Source of the DNA: Anaerolineales bacterium
GTDB lineage: Bacteria > Chloroflexota > Anaerolineae > Anaerolineales > Villigracilaceae
Reading direction: 5' to 3'
Length of the DNA stretch: 64,000 nucleotides
Assembly: GCA_014860745.1 (NCBI GenBank)
Contig: JACZJC010000069.1
Location: 37,221-101,220 of the forward strand
Below, in pieces: positions 34,210-41,654 of this stretch. Both the position numbers and the translations under genes were made by a program. Within the stretch, counting starts at the first letter, position 1. Each line of letters begins with the position of its first letter. The notes under the pieces are model-generated. The model saw nothing but the letters and a program-made list of their open reading frames with translations. It was not told the origin of the DNA and did no database searches.

Positions 34210-35427
34210 ATGCAATCCATGCCAGGTGAAAAAACCGTATTTACTCCCAATATTTTGAGACACTCCCTTTTCCTTTCAGCTTTTTCAGAAAAGCAATTGG
34301 CTGTAATCGCGGAGGGCGCAATGCCGATTTCGATTCAGGCGGACCAGGCAGTCCTTCGCCAGGGGGAACATTCGGCTGTGATGTACATTGTTATAAAAGG
34401 CAGGGTGGGAGTTGAACGAAGAGATAAAAACGGAGAGTTGATCAAACTAGGTGAACTAACACTTCACGAGTCATTTGGGGAGAATGCTTTGTTGGGCCGG
34501 GATATTTGTCGCGCGACTGTGACCGCCCTGGAAGACTCGGAATTTCTGACAATCGACCGTAATCATTTTATGGAGGTCGTCCGTCAGGTCAGTTTGGAGG
34601 AGATGATCGACATTTTCTCTGCGCTTGGTGCACAAGTCCAACTTTCCAGCGAAATTGAGTTTGAGCAGACACTAACCCGCCGCACTCTGGCCGCCCAAAT
34701 GGAGGCTGAAAAGCAAAGGGCGCTTACCGAAATGGTGGCGGGCGTGGCACACGAGATCAATACGCCTTTGAGTGCGATCAATGCCGCGGTGAGTATTATG
34801 GCGCGTGAGTTGGCTGCTCCAAAAGAGGTGACGACCCAGCGCGCGGCGGATATAGCTGAATCGCTGGAGTTGATGCGGCGAAATGTCGAAAGGGCGCATC
34901 GGCTGGTGCAGGATTTCAAGAAGATTTCCGTGGGCCACTTGAGGGATGAGAAGGAATTGTTCGATGTTGCCGAGGCAGTGGAGGAAACCGTCAGCCTGGT
35001 GCTGGTCAACTTGAAGCGCAGCCAGATCGCGGTGAATTTTGTCAACCGTCTGACGATTGAGCAAAGGAATTGGGATGGATACCGCGGTGTTCTCTCCCAA
35101 ATCCTGATCAATTTGTTGACGAACGCCGAGCGGCATGCCTACCCAAACGGAATTGGCGGGGATGTGGATGTGGTGATCGAGTTGGCCGATGATAATAATT
35201 ACCGCCTGACTGTGCAGGATTACGGCAAAGGGATTCCGATGGAGATTCAGCCGCGCATCTTTGAGCCCTTCTTTACCACCGGCCGCTCCAATGGGGGGAC
35301 GGGGCTTGGGCTGGCGATCGTCCACAACCTTGTGACGAATGTGTTGAAAGGCGAGGTTCACCTGCGCCCTGGTTTGCAGAAGGGTTGTTCTTTTCTGGTC
35401 ACGTTTCCGCGCGTACTGCCCGATTGA
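34210..35427 (+). CDS. Cyclic-nucleotide-binding domain histidine kinase
   Basis: 405 residues with no membrane segment. N-terminal cNMP-binding domain (about 12-140): VLRQGEHSAVMYIVIKGRVGVE and FGENALLGRDICRATVTALEDSEFLTID. A helical linker leads to a kinase core: H-box MVAGVAHEINTPLSAIN (phospho-His near residue 183), N-box ILINLLTNAERHAYP, G1 DYGKGIP, F-box FEPFFTTGRS and G2 GGTGLGLAIVHN. It is a soluble sensor kinase, possibly reading cAMP or another small ligand. The phosphate-cassette Arg-Ala (RAT) of CRP-like domains is present as ICRATV. No response regulator is adjacent. Confidence 0.88.
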   Translation: MQSMPGEKTVFTPNILRHSLFLSAFSEKQLAVIAEGAMPISIQADQAVLRQGEHSAVMYIVIKGRVGVERRDKNGELIKLGELTLHESFGENALLGRDICRATVTALEDSEFLTIDRNHFMEVVRQVSLEEMIDIFSALGAQVQLSSEIEFEQTLTRRTLAAQMEAEKQRALTEMVAGVAHEINTPLSAINAAVSIMARELAAPKEVTTQRAADIAESLELMRRNVERAHRLVQDFKKISVGHLRDEKELFDVAEAVEETVSLVLVNLKRSQIAVNFVNRLTIEQRNWDGYRGVLSQILINLLTNAERHAYPNGIGGDVDVVIELADDNNYRLTVQDYGKGIPMEIQPRIFEPFFTTGRSNGGTGLGLAIVHNLVTNVLKGEVHLRPGLQKGCSFLVTFPRVLPD

Positions 35428-35455
35428 TTTTGTAGCGTTTCGTTCCATTGAGTTG

Positions 35456-35461
35456 TATAAT
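35456..35461 (+). promoter_or_regulatory. Candidate -10 element upstream of the YqaE-like gene
   Basis: TATAAT lies 41 bases before the ATG of the small YqaE/Pmp3 gene. The spacing to possible -35 sequences (TTGTAG) is about 20 bases, longer than usual, so this is tentative. Confidence 0.35.
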
Positions 35462-35502
35462 GAGCGGGATATTCAATCCAATTTTATAAAAGGAGAATTC
35501 CA

Positions 35503-35667
35503 ATGGACAACAAAGTTTTGCAGGTAATTGTCGCGCTTTTCATTCCTCCACTGGCAGTTTATATGAAAAAGGGCAGGATCGACAACGCCTTTTGGATCAA
35601 CATTGTGTTGTGCATACTGGGCGGCTTGCCCGGCATTCTCCACGCCTTGTATGTCGTGTTGATGTAA
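35503..35667 (+). CDS. YqaE/Pmp3 family small membrane protein
   Basis: 54 residues, with AAAAGGAGAATTCCA before the ATG. It shows the family outline: a first membrane helix with ALFIPPLAVYMKKG, a polar turn GRIDNAFWIN, and a second helix IVLCILGGLPGILHALYVV. Pmp3/YqaE (PF01679) proteins are tiny two-helix membrane proteins linked to membrane potential and salt or cold stress. It is a single-gene transcript, with its own terminator 18 bases after the stop. Confidence 0.9.
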   Translation: MDNKVLQVIVALFIPPLAVYMKKGRIDNAFWINIVLCILGGLPGILHALYVVLM

Positions 35668-35684
35668 TCTGAGTTTGTGTAAAG

Positions 35685-35713
35685 CACCCTGCGAGAGATC
35701 GTGGGGTGTTTTT
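35685..35713 (+). terminator. Intrinsic terminator with GNRA loop
   Basis: CACCCTGCGA and TCGTGGGGTG form a 10-bp stem (two G-U pairs) closed by a GAGA tetraloop and followed by TTTTT. It separates the YqaE-like gene from the ECF transporter operon. Confidence 0.88.
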
Positions 35714-35745
35714 GTTACTGTAATTTACAATGGTTAATCTCCCAC

Positions 35746-35774
35746 TTGACATTCCCATTTATTGTCTTGATAAT
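35746..35774 (+). promoter_or_regulatory. Promoter of the ECF transporter operon
   Basis: TTGACA (35746-35751) and GATAAT (35769-35774) with a 17-base spacer, a near-consensus sigma-70 promoter. Transcription would start near 35781, which leaves a leader of only about 45 bases before the ATPase start. No riboswitch could fit in that leader. Confidence 0.8.
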
Positions 35775-35787
35775 AGGAGTGAAATGT

Positions 35788-35829
35788 ATGAATTCCAAAG
35801 ATTCCGGGAGCGCTGAAACCAATCCATGA
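35788..35829 (+). CDS. Possible 13-residue leader peptide
   Basis: MNSKDSGSAETNP followed by TGA, whose bases overlap the ATPase start (ATGA). AGGAG lies eight bases before its ATG, but the predicted transcription start is downstream of that AGGAG, so it would only be translated as a nearly leaderless frame or from another promoter. Translational coupling to the ATPase is possible. Speculative. Confidence 0.25.
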   Translation: MNSKDSGSAETNP

Positions 35830-37442
35830 TGGAAATCCCGCTTGTCGTTGAAAACCTTTCGTTTCGTTACCGTGACCGTCAAGGTGCGGCCATCCATAAT
35901 ATTTCGTTCGAAGCAAAGGCCGGAGAAGTCCTTTTAATTGCCGGCGCAAGCGGATGCGGCAAAACCACCCTGATCCGAGCCATTAATGGATTGATTCCGC
36001 GTTCATACAAAGGGGAAATGAGCGGAAAAATTCTTGTCTTTAACGAGGAGGTGAAGGATTGGAAACTATCGCAGATCTCGCAGAAGATTGGCACGGTGCT
36101 GCAGGACCCCGAACGGCAGATTCTTGGCACAAAGGTCGTCAACGAAGTGGCTTTTGGTTTGGAAAACCTTGGGATGCCTCGCGAAGAAATTTACAAACGG
36201 GTGGATGAAGCGCTTGAGTTCCTGAAAATTTCACATTTACGCCAGCGGGAGACGTTCAATCTTTCGGGCGGAGAAAAGCAAAAGGTGGCGCTGGCTGGCA
36301 TCCTTGCCTTGCGTCCATCCATTGTGCTGTTGGATGAACCGCTTGCCAGTCTTGATCCCGCGTCCGCGCAGGATACGTTGGATGCCGTCCGTACACTGGC
36401 CGACCAGGGCTTATCCGTGTTTATAGTGGAACATCGCGTGGAGGATGTGCTGCGCATCCATCCCGAACGGGTCATGTTCATGAGCGAGGGAGAGATACGT
36501 TACCTTGGGAATATTGCGGGGTTATCTAAAGTGGTGAACTATCGTGAAGTGAAAATATCTGCAGAAGAGATCGAGGAACGCGCGAAGCAGGATCCCGCAC
36601 CAGCGGAGATTCATGTTCTTCCTGGCGCGGCCAGCAAAGGCCCAGAGGCAGAAGCGCTGGTCAAGTTTGAAGATGTTGCGTTCGGCTATGACCTGGAACA
36701 TGAAGTCCTGCATGGTATCAACCTCGAGATCAATCGTGGAGATGTGATTGCAGTGCTTGGCCCAAATGGGGCAGGCAAAACAACTTTTGTAAAACATGCC
36801 ATCGGGTTGCTCAAGCCCAAATCGGGCAGGGTCTTGGTGGATGGTCATGATACCCGCGAAGCAAGTGTTGCCCAGATCGCGCAAATGTTGGGATATGTGT
36901 TTCAAAGTCCGAGCCACATGTTGTTTGCTCCGACAGTCCGTGAAGAACTGGCATTTGGCCCGACGAATTTGAAACACTCGAAGGAACAAATAGAACAGGA
37001 GGTGAAGGAAGCGCTAAGGATTGTGAATCTTTCTGAAAAAGAGAACGACCCCCCGCTGGCGCTTTCGTTCGGCCAGCAAAAGCGCGTAAGCATTGCGGCC
37101 ATTCTGGCAATGCGTTCCCGCATCCTTGTGATGGATGAGCCCACCGCGGGACAGGATTATCAGAATTACATGAACTTCATGGATTCGATCCTGCAGATGC
37201 CCGCCTTCGAAGCCATCCTTTTCATCACGCACGATGTTGACCTCGCGGTCATTTACGCCAATCGAGTCTTGATGGTCAACGATGGGAAGCTTGTTGCGGA
37301 TGGGAAACCGCAGGACGTGCTGCGCGACTTTGACCGCCTGAAAGCCAACCGCCTCATCCCAACCTCGCTGCTGGCTCTCAATCTCAAGCGATTCAGCGCG
37401 ACAGGCAGATTTATGAGAGCAGAGGCTTTGGCGCATGTGTGA
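35826..37442 (+). CDS. ECF transporter ATPase, fused double nucleotide-binding protein
   Basis: 538 residues containing two complete ABC ATPase domains. First: Walker A GASGCGKTT (near 38-46), Q-loop TVLQDPERQI, signature NLSGGEKQKV, Walker B IVLLDEPLAS. Second: Walker A GPNGAGKTT (near 315), Q-loop YVFQSPSHMLFAPTV, signature LSFGQQKRV, Walker B ILVMDEPTAG. These correspond to EcfA1 and EcfA2 joined in one chain; the FQxPxxxLFAPTV form is typical of ECF ATPases. It powers uptake of a vitamin or metal through the S component and EcfT encoded next. No strong ribosome binding site precedes the ATGATG start. Confidence 0.92.
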   Translation: MMEIPLVVENLSFRYRDRQGAAIHNISFEAKAGEVLLIAGASGCGKTTLIRAINGLIPRSYKGEMSGKILVFNEEVKDWKLSQISQKIGTVLQDPERQILGTKVVNEVAFGLENLGMPREEIYKRVDEALEFLKISHLRQRETFNLSGGEKQKVALAGILALRPSIVLLDEPLASLDPASAQDTLDAVRTLADQGLSVFIVEHRVEDVLRIHPERVMFMSEGEIRYLGNIAGLSKVVNYREVKISAEEIEERAKQDPAPAEIHVLPGAASKGPEAEALVKFEDVAFGYDLEHEVLHGINLEINRGDVIAVLGPNGAGKTTFVKHAIGLLKPKSGRVLVDGHDTREASVAQIAQMLGYVFQSPSHMLFAPTVREELAFGPTNLKHSKEQIEQEVKEALRIVNLSEKENDPPLALSFGQQKRVSIAAILAMRSRILVMDEPTAGQDYQNYMNFMDSILQMPAFEAILFITHDVDLAVIYANRVLMVNDGKLVADGKPQDVLRDFDRLKANRLIPTSLLALNLKRFSATGRFMRAEALAHV

Positions 37443-37475
37443 CCTGCAAGAAAATAAAAAAGGAGAGAAGTAAAA

Positions 37476-38429
37476 ATGGACAAGAAACTGCAGAATGTTT
37501 TGATTTTTTTCGTCGTTGTACTTGCTTTGTTCGGTGTGATCATGTTTGTGCTTGGCGCGCAGGAACCGGCTGAAGGCGCATTGTTCAATTTCTCTGTGGA
37601 TCAACCCAGCGTGGTCTCCCGCTTTGTGTTCGTGTTGATTGGCCTTGCGCTCGCCTTCGGTGCCTATTACATGACGAAGGAAAACAAGGCCTGGGAAGTC
37701 GGCACCCGCGAAGTGGTGTGGATGGCAATCGGCGCGGCTTTGTATGCCGTGTTCTCCTGGCTGTTCAACGGAACCGTCTTTGCAGTGCCTTCGCTTAGCC
37801 AGGTTGCGCTTCGCCCCGCAATTGCGATCCCGATGTTCTTCGGCTTTGCATTTGGTCCTGTGGTGGGCTTCTTCACTGGCGCGGTGGGCAATATGTTCGG
37901 GGATGCGTTGACCGGCTTTGGTCTCTCCCCGCAGTGGAGCATTGGAAACGGGCTGATCGGCCTCGTCTCCGGCATGTGGATGCTGTTCTCCGACAAGAAA
38001 AAGAGCATGGACACCGTGCTTTACATCAGCGGTGCTTTGGCTGTCCTCACCGCGCTCTTGTTCTTCCTAAACCGCGACCAGACCAATATGTTGTTCTTCG
38101 ATGTGGACAATGGCATATTCGGCGATGCGCAGATCTCGCTCTTTGCAGGGATCGCCATCCTCGTAGGCTTCGTGCTGGTCTTTGCCGTACGATACTTCTT
38201 CAAGGGCAATGAAGATGTAGCGACCGCTGTCACATGGGGCATGCTGGGAAATATCATTGGCCTGCTCTTCGCCGCCCTTTCCGATATTTGGATTAACGGT
38301 TTCAGCCTTGCCGCCGCCATTGTGGGCGAGTTCCTGCCCGCGGCTGGTCCAAATCTGATCTTCGCCGCAATCCTCGTGCCGATGCTTGTAGTTGCCTACG
38401 CTTCTACGCGCAGACAGTCCGGACGATAA
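37476..38429 (+). CDS. ECF transporter substrate-binding S component
   Basis: 317 residues, about nine to ten hydrophobic segments, AAAGGAGAG upstream. After two extra N-terminal helices the S-component core begins at TREVVWMAIGAALYAVFSWL (about 86-105) with AIPMFFGFAFGPVVGFFTGAVGNMFGDALTGFG, the alanine/glycine-rich first helices that contact EcfT. It is much longer than the usual 180-220 residues of S proteins, with extra helices at both ends. Substrate cannot be predicted: no biotin, thiamin, riboflavin or cobalt signature is recognisable. Confidence 0.82.
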   Translation: MDKKLQNVLIFFVVVLALFGVIMFVLGAQEPAEGALFNFSVDQPSVVSRFVFVLIGLALAFGAYYMTKENKAWEVGTREVVWMAIGAALYAVFSWLFNGTVFAVPSLSQVALRPAIAIPMFFGFAFGPVVGFFTGAVGNMFGDALTGFGLSPQWSIGNGLIGLVSGMWMLFSDKKKSMDTVLYISGALAVLTALLFFLNRDQTNMLFFDVDNGIFGDAQISLFAGIAILVGFVLVFAVRYFFKGNEDVATAVTWGMLGNIIGLLFAALSDIWINGFSLAAAIVGEFLPAAGPNLIFAAILVPMLVVAYASTRRQSGR

Positions 38430-38433
38430 AATT

Positions 38434-38482
38434 ACCCTCACTCCAACCCCTCTCCCTCAGGGAGAGGGGCAAGAGGGTGAGG
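38434..38482. repeat. CCCCTCTCCCT-type palindromic element, copy 1
   Basis: Starts five bases after the S-component stop. ACCCTCACTCCAACCCCTCT...CCCT and AGGGAGAGGGGCAAGAGGGTGAGG are near-perfect inverted arms around a CA centre. The right end supplies the GAGGAAGG used as ribosome binding site by the EcfT gene. A second copy of the core is at 60021. Confidence 0.85.
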
Positions 38483-38492
38483 AAGGTGAATT

Positions 38493-39365
38493 ATGCTTGT
38501 CGCCTGGCGTTATCGAAAACGCGAAAATTCATTCATCCAATCGTTCGACCCGCGTGCATGGGTGATATTCTATGCCTGCTTTCTGTTCTCGACCCTCACT
38601 TTTTGGGATGTTCGTTTCTTAATCCCATTTTTTATCATCGCGACGTATGTATTATTAACTTCAGGGGTGAAATGGCATGAGATCCGGCGGGCGTTCTTAT
38701 TCATCGTAGGCTTCGTCTTCTTTTTTGCAATCCTTACCTTTCTTACCGGCCGCGGCGGTACGGAAGTGTACAAGGAGGAGCATTTAATCCGTGAATTCAG
38801 GGCGTCGTTTTCCATCCTTGGTTGGACTCCCGTTTTGAAAGTGACCGTGGAGCGGGCATTTTTTGCCGTCAGCCAGTTGGCGAGGATTTCGAGCATTGCG
38901 ATAATGACGATTCTCATTCCGTACTCGCTCAACCCGGCTTTGTATGGGATCACCTTCAAAGGGGTTGGACTCCCCGATAAATTCGCCTACGCCATGGATT
39001 TGACCATGCGCTTCATCCCGACCTTTGGCAGGGATTTTCAACTGACGATGGATGCCCAGCGGGCGCGCGGTTATGAGCTGGATAAGATCAGCGGCGGGAT
39101 CATTGAGCAGGTGCGCAAACTCGGGCCAATATTCGTCCCGGTGACGATCCATGCCATCATCTCCAGCGAGGATATTATCGACGCGATGGATTTGCGCGCC
39201 TTTGGTGTGGGTCCGCGCACCTGGCTGGATGTGCTCACGTATCAATTCCGCGACAGGGTTTTGATTGGTTTTGGTGTATTTATCCTGGCTGTTTCAATCT
39301 TTGTTGGGGTAATGGGATATGGAGCATTCTGGGTTCCGGATGCATTGATACAACTGTTCCCATAA
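38493..39365 (+). CDS. ecfT: ECF transporter transmembrane component EcfT
   Basis: 290 residues with five to six membrane helices. The two coupling motifs that dock onto the ATPases are visible: TMDAQRARGYELDK at about 183-196 (ARG) and DAMDLRAFGVGPRTWL at about 230-245 (the second, degenerate Ala-Arg-Gly-like site). Family PF02361. It joins the S component to the fused ATPase. It is the last gene of the operon, followed by a strong terminator. Confidence 0.9.
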   Translation: MLVAWRYRKRENSFIQSFDPRAWVIFYACFLFSTLTFWDVRFLIPFFIIATYVLLTSGVKWHEIRRAFLFIVGFVFFFAILTFLTGRGGTEVYKEEHLIREFRASFSILGWTPVLKVTVERAFFAVSQLARISSIAIMTILIPYSLNPALYGITFKGVGLPDKFAYAMDLTMRFIPTFGRDFQLTMDAQRARGYELDKISGGIIEQVRKLGPIFVPVTIHAIISSEDIIDAMDLRAFGVGPRTWLDVLTYQFRDRVLIGFGVFILAVSIFVGVMGYGAFWVPDALIQLFP

Positions 39366-39401
39366 AAAATAACCGCCGCATTCGCGGCGGTTATTTTTTT
39401 T
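39364..39401. terminator. Bidirectional intrinsic terminator
   Basis: AATAACCGCCGC (39368-39379) pairs fully with GCGGCGGTTATT (39384-39395) around ATTC, flanked by an A-run on the left and a T-run on the right. It terminates the ECF operon and the convergent DUF1684 gene. Confidence 0.92.
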
Positions 39402-40226
39402 AAGCTTCGTGGCGGGGAAAGGTTTCGCCGGCTACAACCCTGAAGTCCAGGTGGTTTTGTTCGGGGGCAAAGACGCAGGTGGCGAAGTCTGTGAAGGCGC
39501 AGGGCGGGTTGTAGGCTTTGTTGAAGTCGATGAAGATGTTTCCATTCGATTCCACGTCTGCGATCAGGTAGCGGCCGGTGGGGTAGCTCTCATCTTTACT
39601 GGTGGGGTCCCAAAAGCGGATGAAGAGCGTGCCGTCGTCCTCTTTGTTGATGTCCAATTGATAATAATTTTCGCCGAATTTAAAAGATAGATATCCTTCG
39701 ACGGGAAACTCGGATTTTTCTCCGGTGATATCCGGAAAAATGCTATTTTAGGGCGGTCATAAGGTGTGAAAGTGGCAGGGATGCGAAACTTCTCGTCGAT
39801 GTCAAACCAGCTGCGGGCGGGGAAAGAGCGCCGTTCTTCACGCTGGTTATCCCACATACGGACGCCCATCCGATTTCCGCGTTGAATAACAACTAGCTGG
39901 ATATCTTCCCGGCGGATATAACTTGGGGTTTCTGAGATGTCGGGTTGGAGAATGGCGAAGTCCGTTTGTTTGTCGTTCACCTGAATATTCTGTCCTGGCG
40001 CTGCGCGGAAGGTGACCGACCTGCCGTTGTATTCAAGATGGCCGATATTGGCGGGGACCCGCTCCGGTAATTGGATCTCTGATTTCGGGTCGGAGCCGAC
40101 CTGATTTTTCCCAAGTTTCAACCAATACAGACCGGAGAGGGAGAGCCAGCCATTTTCCCTGCGGATGATTTCGTCGCGTTCCCTGCGCCATGCATTGATG
40201 GTTTGACGATACGTCTGTGATGTCAT
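39400..40226 (-). pseudogene. DUF1684 protein, interrupted by a frameshift
   Basis: Two overlapping frames together make one DUF1684 protein. The first part (start 40226) has WLSLSGLYWLKLGKNQVGSDP and MWDNQREERRSFPARSWFDIDEKFRIPATFTPYDRPK; the conserved end, with YPTGRYLIADV, DFNKAYNPPCAFT and FATCVFAPEQN, is in another frame (stop at 39400). The switch is near 39740-39750, beside runs of A and T. Adding one base to the TTTT run at 39746-39749 would restore PKNSIFPDITGEKSEFP. DUF1684 proteins are uncharacterised. This could be a real inactivation or a homopolymer sequencing error. Confidence 0.82.
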
Positions 40227-40275
40227 GTATTTTTTGTTTCATCAACGGGCATGAATAACCTTTTCTCGCCGCTAG

Positions 40276-40866
40276 TTAGCCTACGGCAGGGACCATAAAG
40301 AGGTAAACGAAAATCCCGGCGAGGAAGGTGATCAGGCCAAAGAAGGAAAACAGAATCCGCATATTGCTTTGCGCGGGGAGCAGGGAGCCCCAGGCTGTCA
40401 ATGCGAGGCCGAGCGCCATGATCAGCATGACAAGCTGGAGTTGGTCGCCGCGCTCGTCGTGTTGGGCGCCGAGATCAAAGTTGGCGTCTGATTCGTCAAA
40501 CAGGCTGTTGGGAAAGGCGTACATATCTGCATAGTATGTTTCATCCCAGATTCCGTCATCGCGGGCGATGGCATCCTGTAAAGCCTGGGAAAAATCGACT
40601 TCATAGTATTCTGCGATCTCGGGCCTTTCATCCACGTTCAAGTACCAGTTATCGTAATAGGAATAGTCCTGGGTAATCTCCTGATTGGCTGTAAGATATT
40701 CAGCATTGGCGTCATTTAAGTACTGCATTCCCAGGATTTCATATTTGTTTTGCTCAGAATCGGCCATGGCGCCCTGATAACTGGCAACGGCGGTGGAAAC
40801 GCTAAGGAGGGCGATCATCGTTCCCAAGAACACTTCCCCAGCAAGAACACTAAAAAATTTCTTCAT
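40276..40866 (-). CDS. Membrane protein with two-part helical anchor, unknown function
   Basis: About 196 residues from ATG 40866 (AGAGAGG upstream), shorter than the longest frame. One N-terminal membrane helix (about 6-28), a long extracytoplasmic acidic and Tyr-rich section (QNKYEILGMQYLNDANAEYLTA, DYSYYDNWYLNVDERPE), then two C-terminal helices (about 133-150 and 163-185). No family recognised. Single gene between the DUF1684 frameshifted gene and the divergent dcd. Confidence 0.6.
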   Translation of the reverse strand: MKKFFSVLAGEVFLGTMIALLSVSTAVASYQGAMADSEQNKYEILGMQYLNDANAEYLTANQEITQDYSYYDNWYLNVDERPEIAEYYEVDFSQALQDAIARDDGIWDETYYADMYAFPNSLFDESDANFDLGAQHDERGDQLQLVMLIMALGLALTAWGSLLPAQSNMRILFSFFGLITFLAGIFVYLFMVPAVG

Positions 40867-41004
40867 AAAAGCCTCTCTGAATATTGGATTTGACGGCCGG
40901 GGCCGTGGCATGGATTATAAGCAGAAATTGCAATATAAACTTTACAAAATTGTTATAAAATCAGGCAGGTCGTAGTACAAACCAAACGAGGTCAAGGAGA
41001 AAGA

Positions 41005-41559
41005 ATGGGTTTAAAGCCAGATCGCTGGATTCGCAAAATGGCGCACGAACAAAAGATGATCGAACCGTTCGTAGACAACCAGGTTCGGGAGGGAGTCATC
41101 TCGTATGGGGTTTCCTCCTACGGGTACGATGTGCGCGTTGCGAACGAGTTTAAGATTTTTACGAATGTGTTTTCCGCAACAGTTGACCCAAAGCATTTCG
41201 ACACAAACTCGATGGTGGATTTTGTGGGGGACGTCTGCATTGTCCCGCCGAATTCGTTTGCCCTGGCAAGGACGGTGGAATATTTCCGTATTCCGCGCAA
41301 GGTATTGACAATCTGCCTGGGAAAGTCCACGTATGCCCGCTGCGGCATCATCGTCAATGTGACTCCGTTCGAGCCGGAATGGGAGGGCTTTGTGACCCTG
41401 GAAATTTCGAACACCACCCCCTTGCCTGCGAAGATCTACGCAAATGAAGGCCTGGCCCAGGTCCTGTTCTTTGAAGCGGATGAAGAGTGCGACATCTCCT
41501 ATGCGGATAAAAAGGGAAAGTACCAGAAACAGCAATCTATTGTGCTGCCGAAGATGTAG
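41005..41559 (+). CDS. dcd: dCTP deaminase
   Basis: 184 residues, AAGGAGAAAG before the ATG. Family landmarks: [17 protein letters not shown] (N-terminal), [72 protein letters not shown], with the catalytic Glu in the WEG-TLE block and the Arg of YARCG contacting phosphate. The C-terminal DKKGKYQ region contacts the nucleotide. It makes dUTP (or dUMP if bifunctional) from dCTP for dTTP synthesis. It is followed about 95 bases later by the HD-GYP gene. Confidence 0.95.
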   Translation: MGLKPDRWIRKMAHEQKMIEPFVDNQVREGVISYGVSSYGYDVRVANEFKIFTNVFSATVDPKHFDTNSMVDFVGDVCIVPPNSFALARTVEYFRIPRKVLTICLGKSTYARCGIIVNVTPFEPEWEGFVTLEISNTTPLPAKIYANEGLAQVLFFEADEECDISYADKKGKYQKQQSIVLPKM

Positions 41560-41654
41560 TTTTGAAAGCATCTGGGCGGGCAGGATCGATGTGCGACTGG
41601 TGGTTTGTTGGTTCGCCGAATGGTCTGCAATGGACGAAAGAAGGATAAGCCGAA

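Noticed and set aside
35714..35825. Vitamin riboswitch (TPP, cobalamin, FMN) controlling the ECF operon
   Set aside because: The predicted leader is about 45 bases and shows none of the conserved cores. There is no room for these aptamers.
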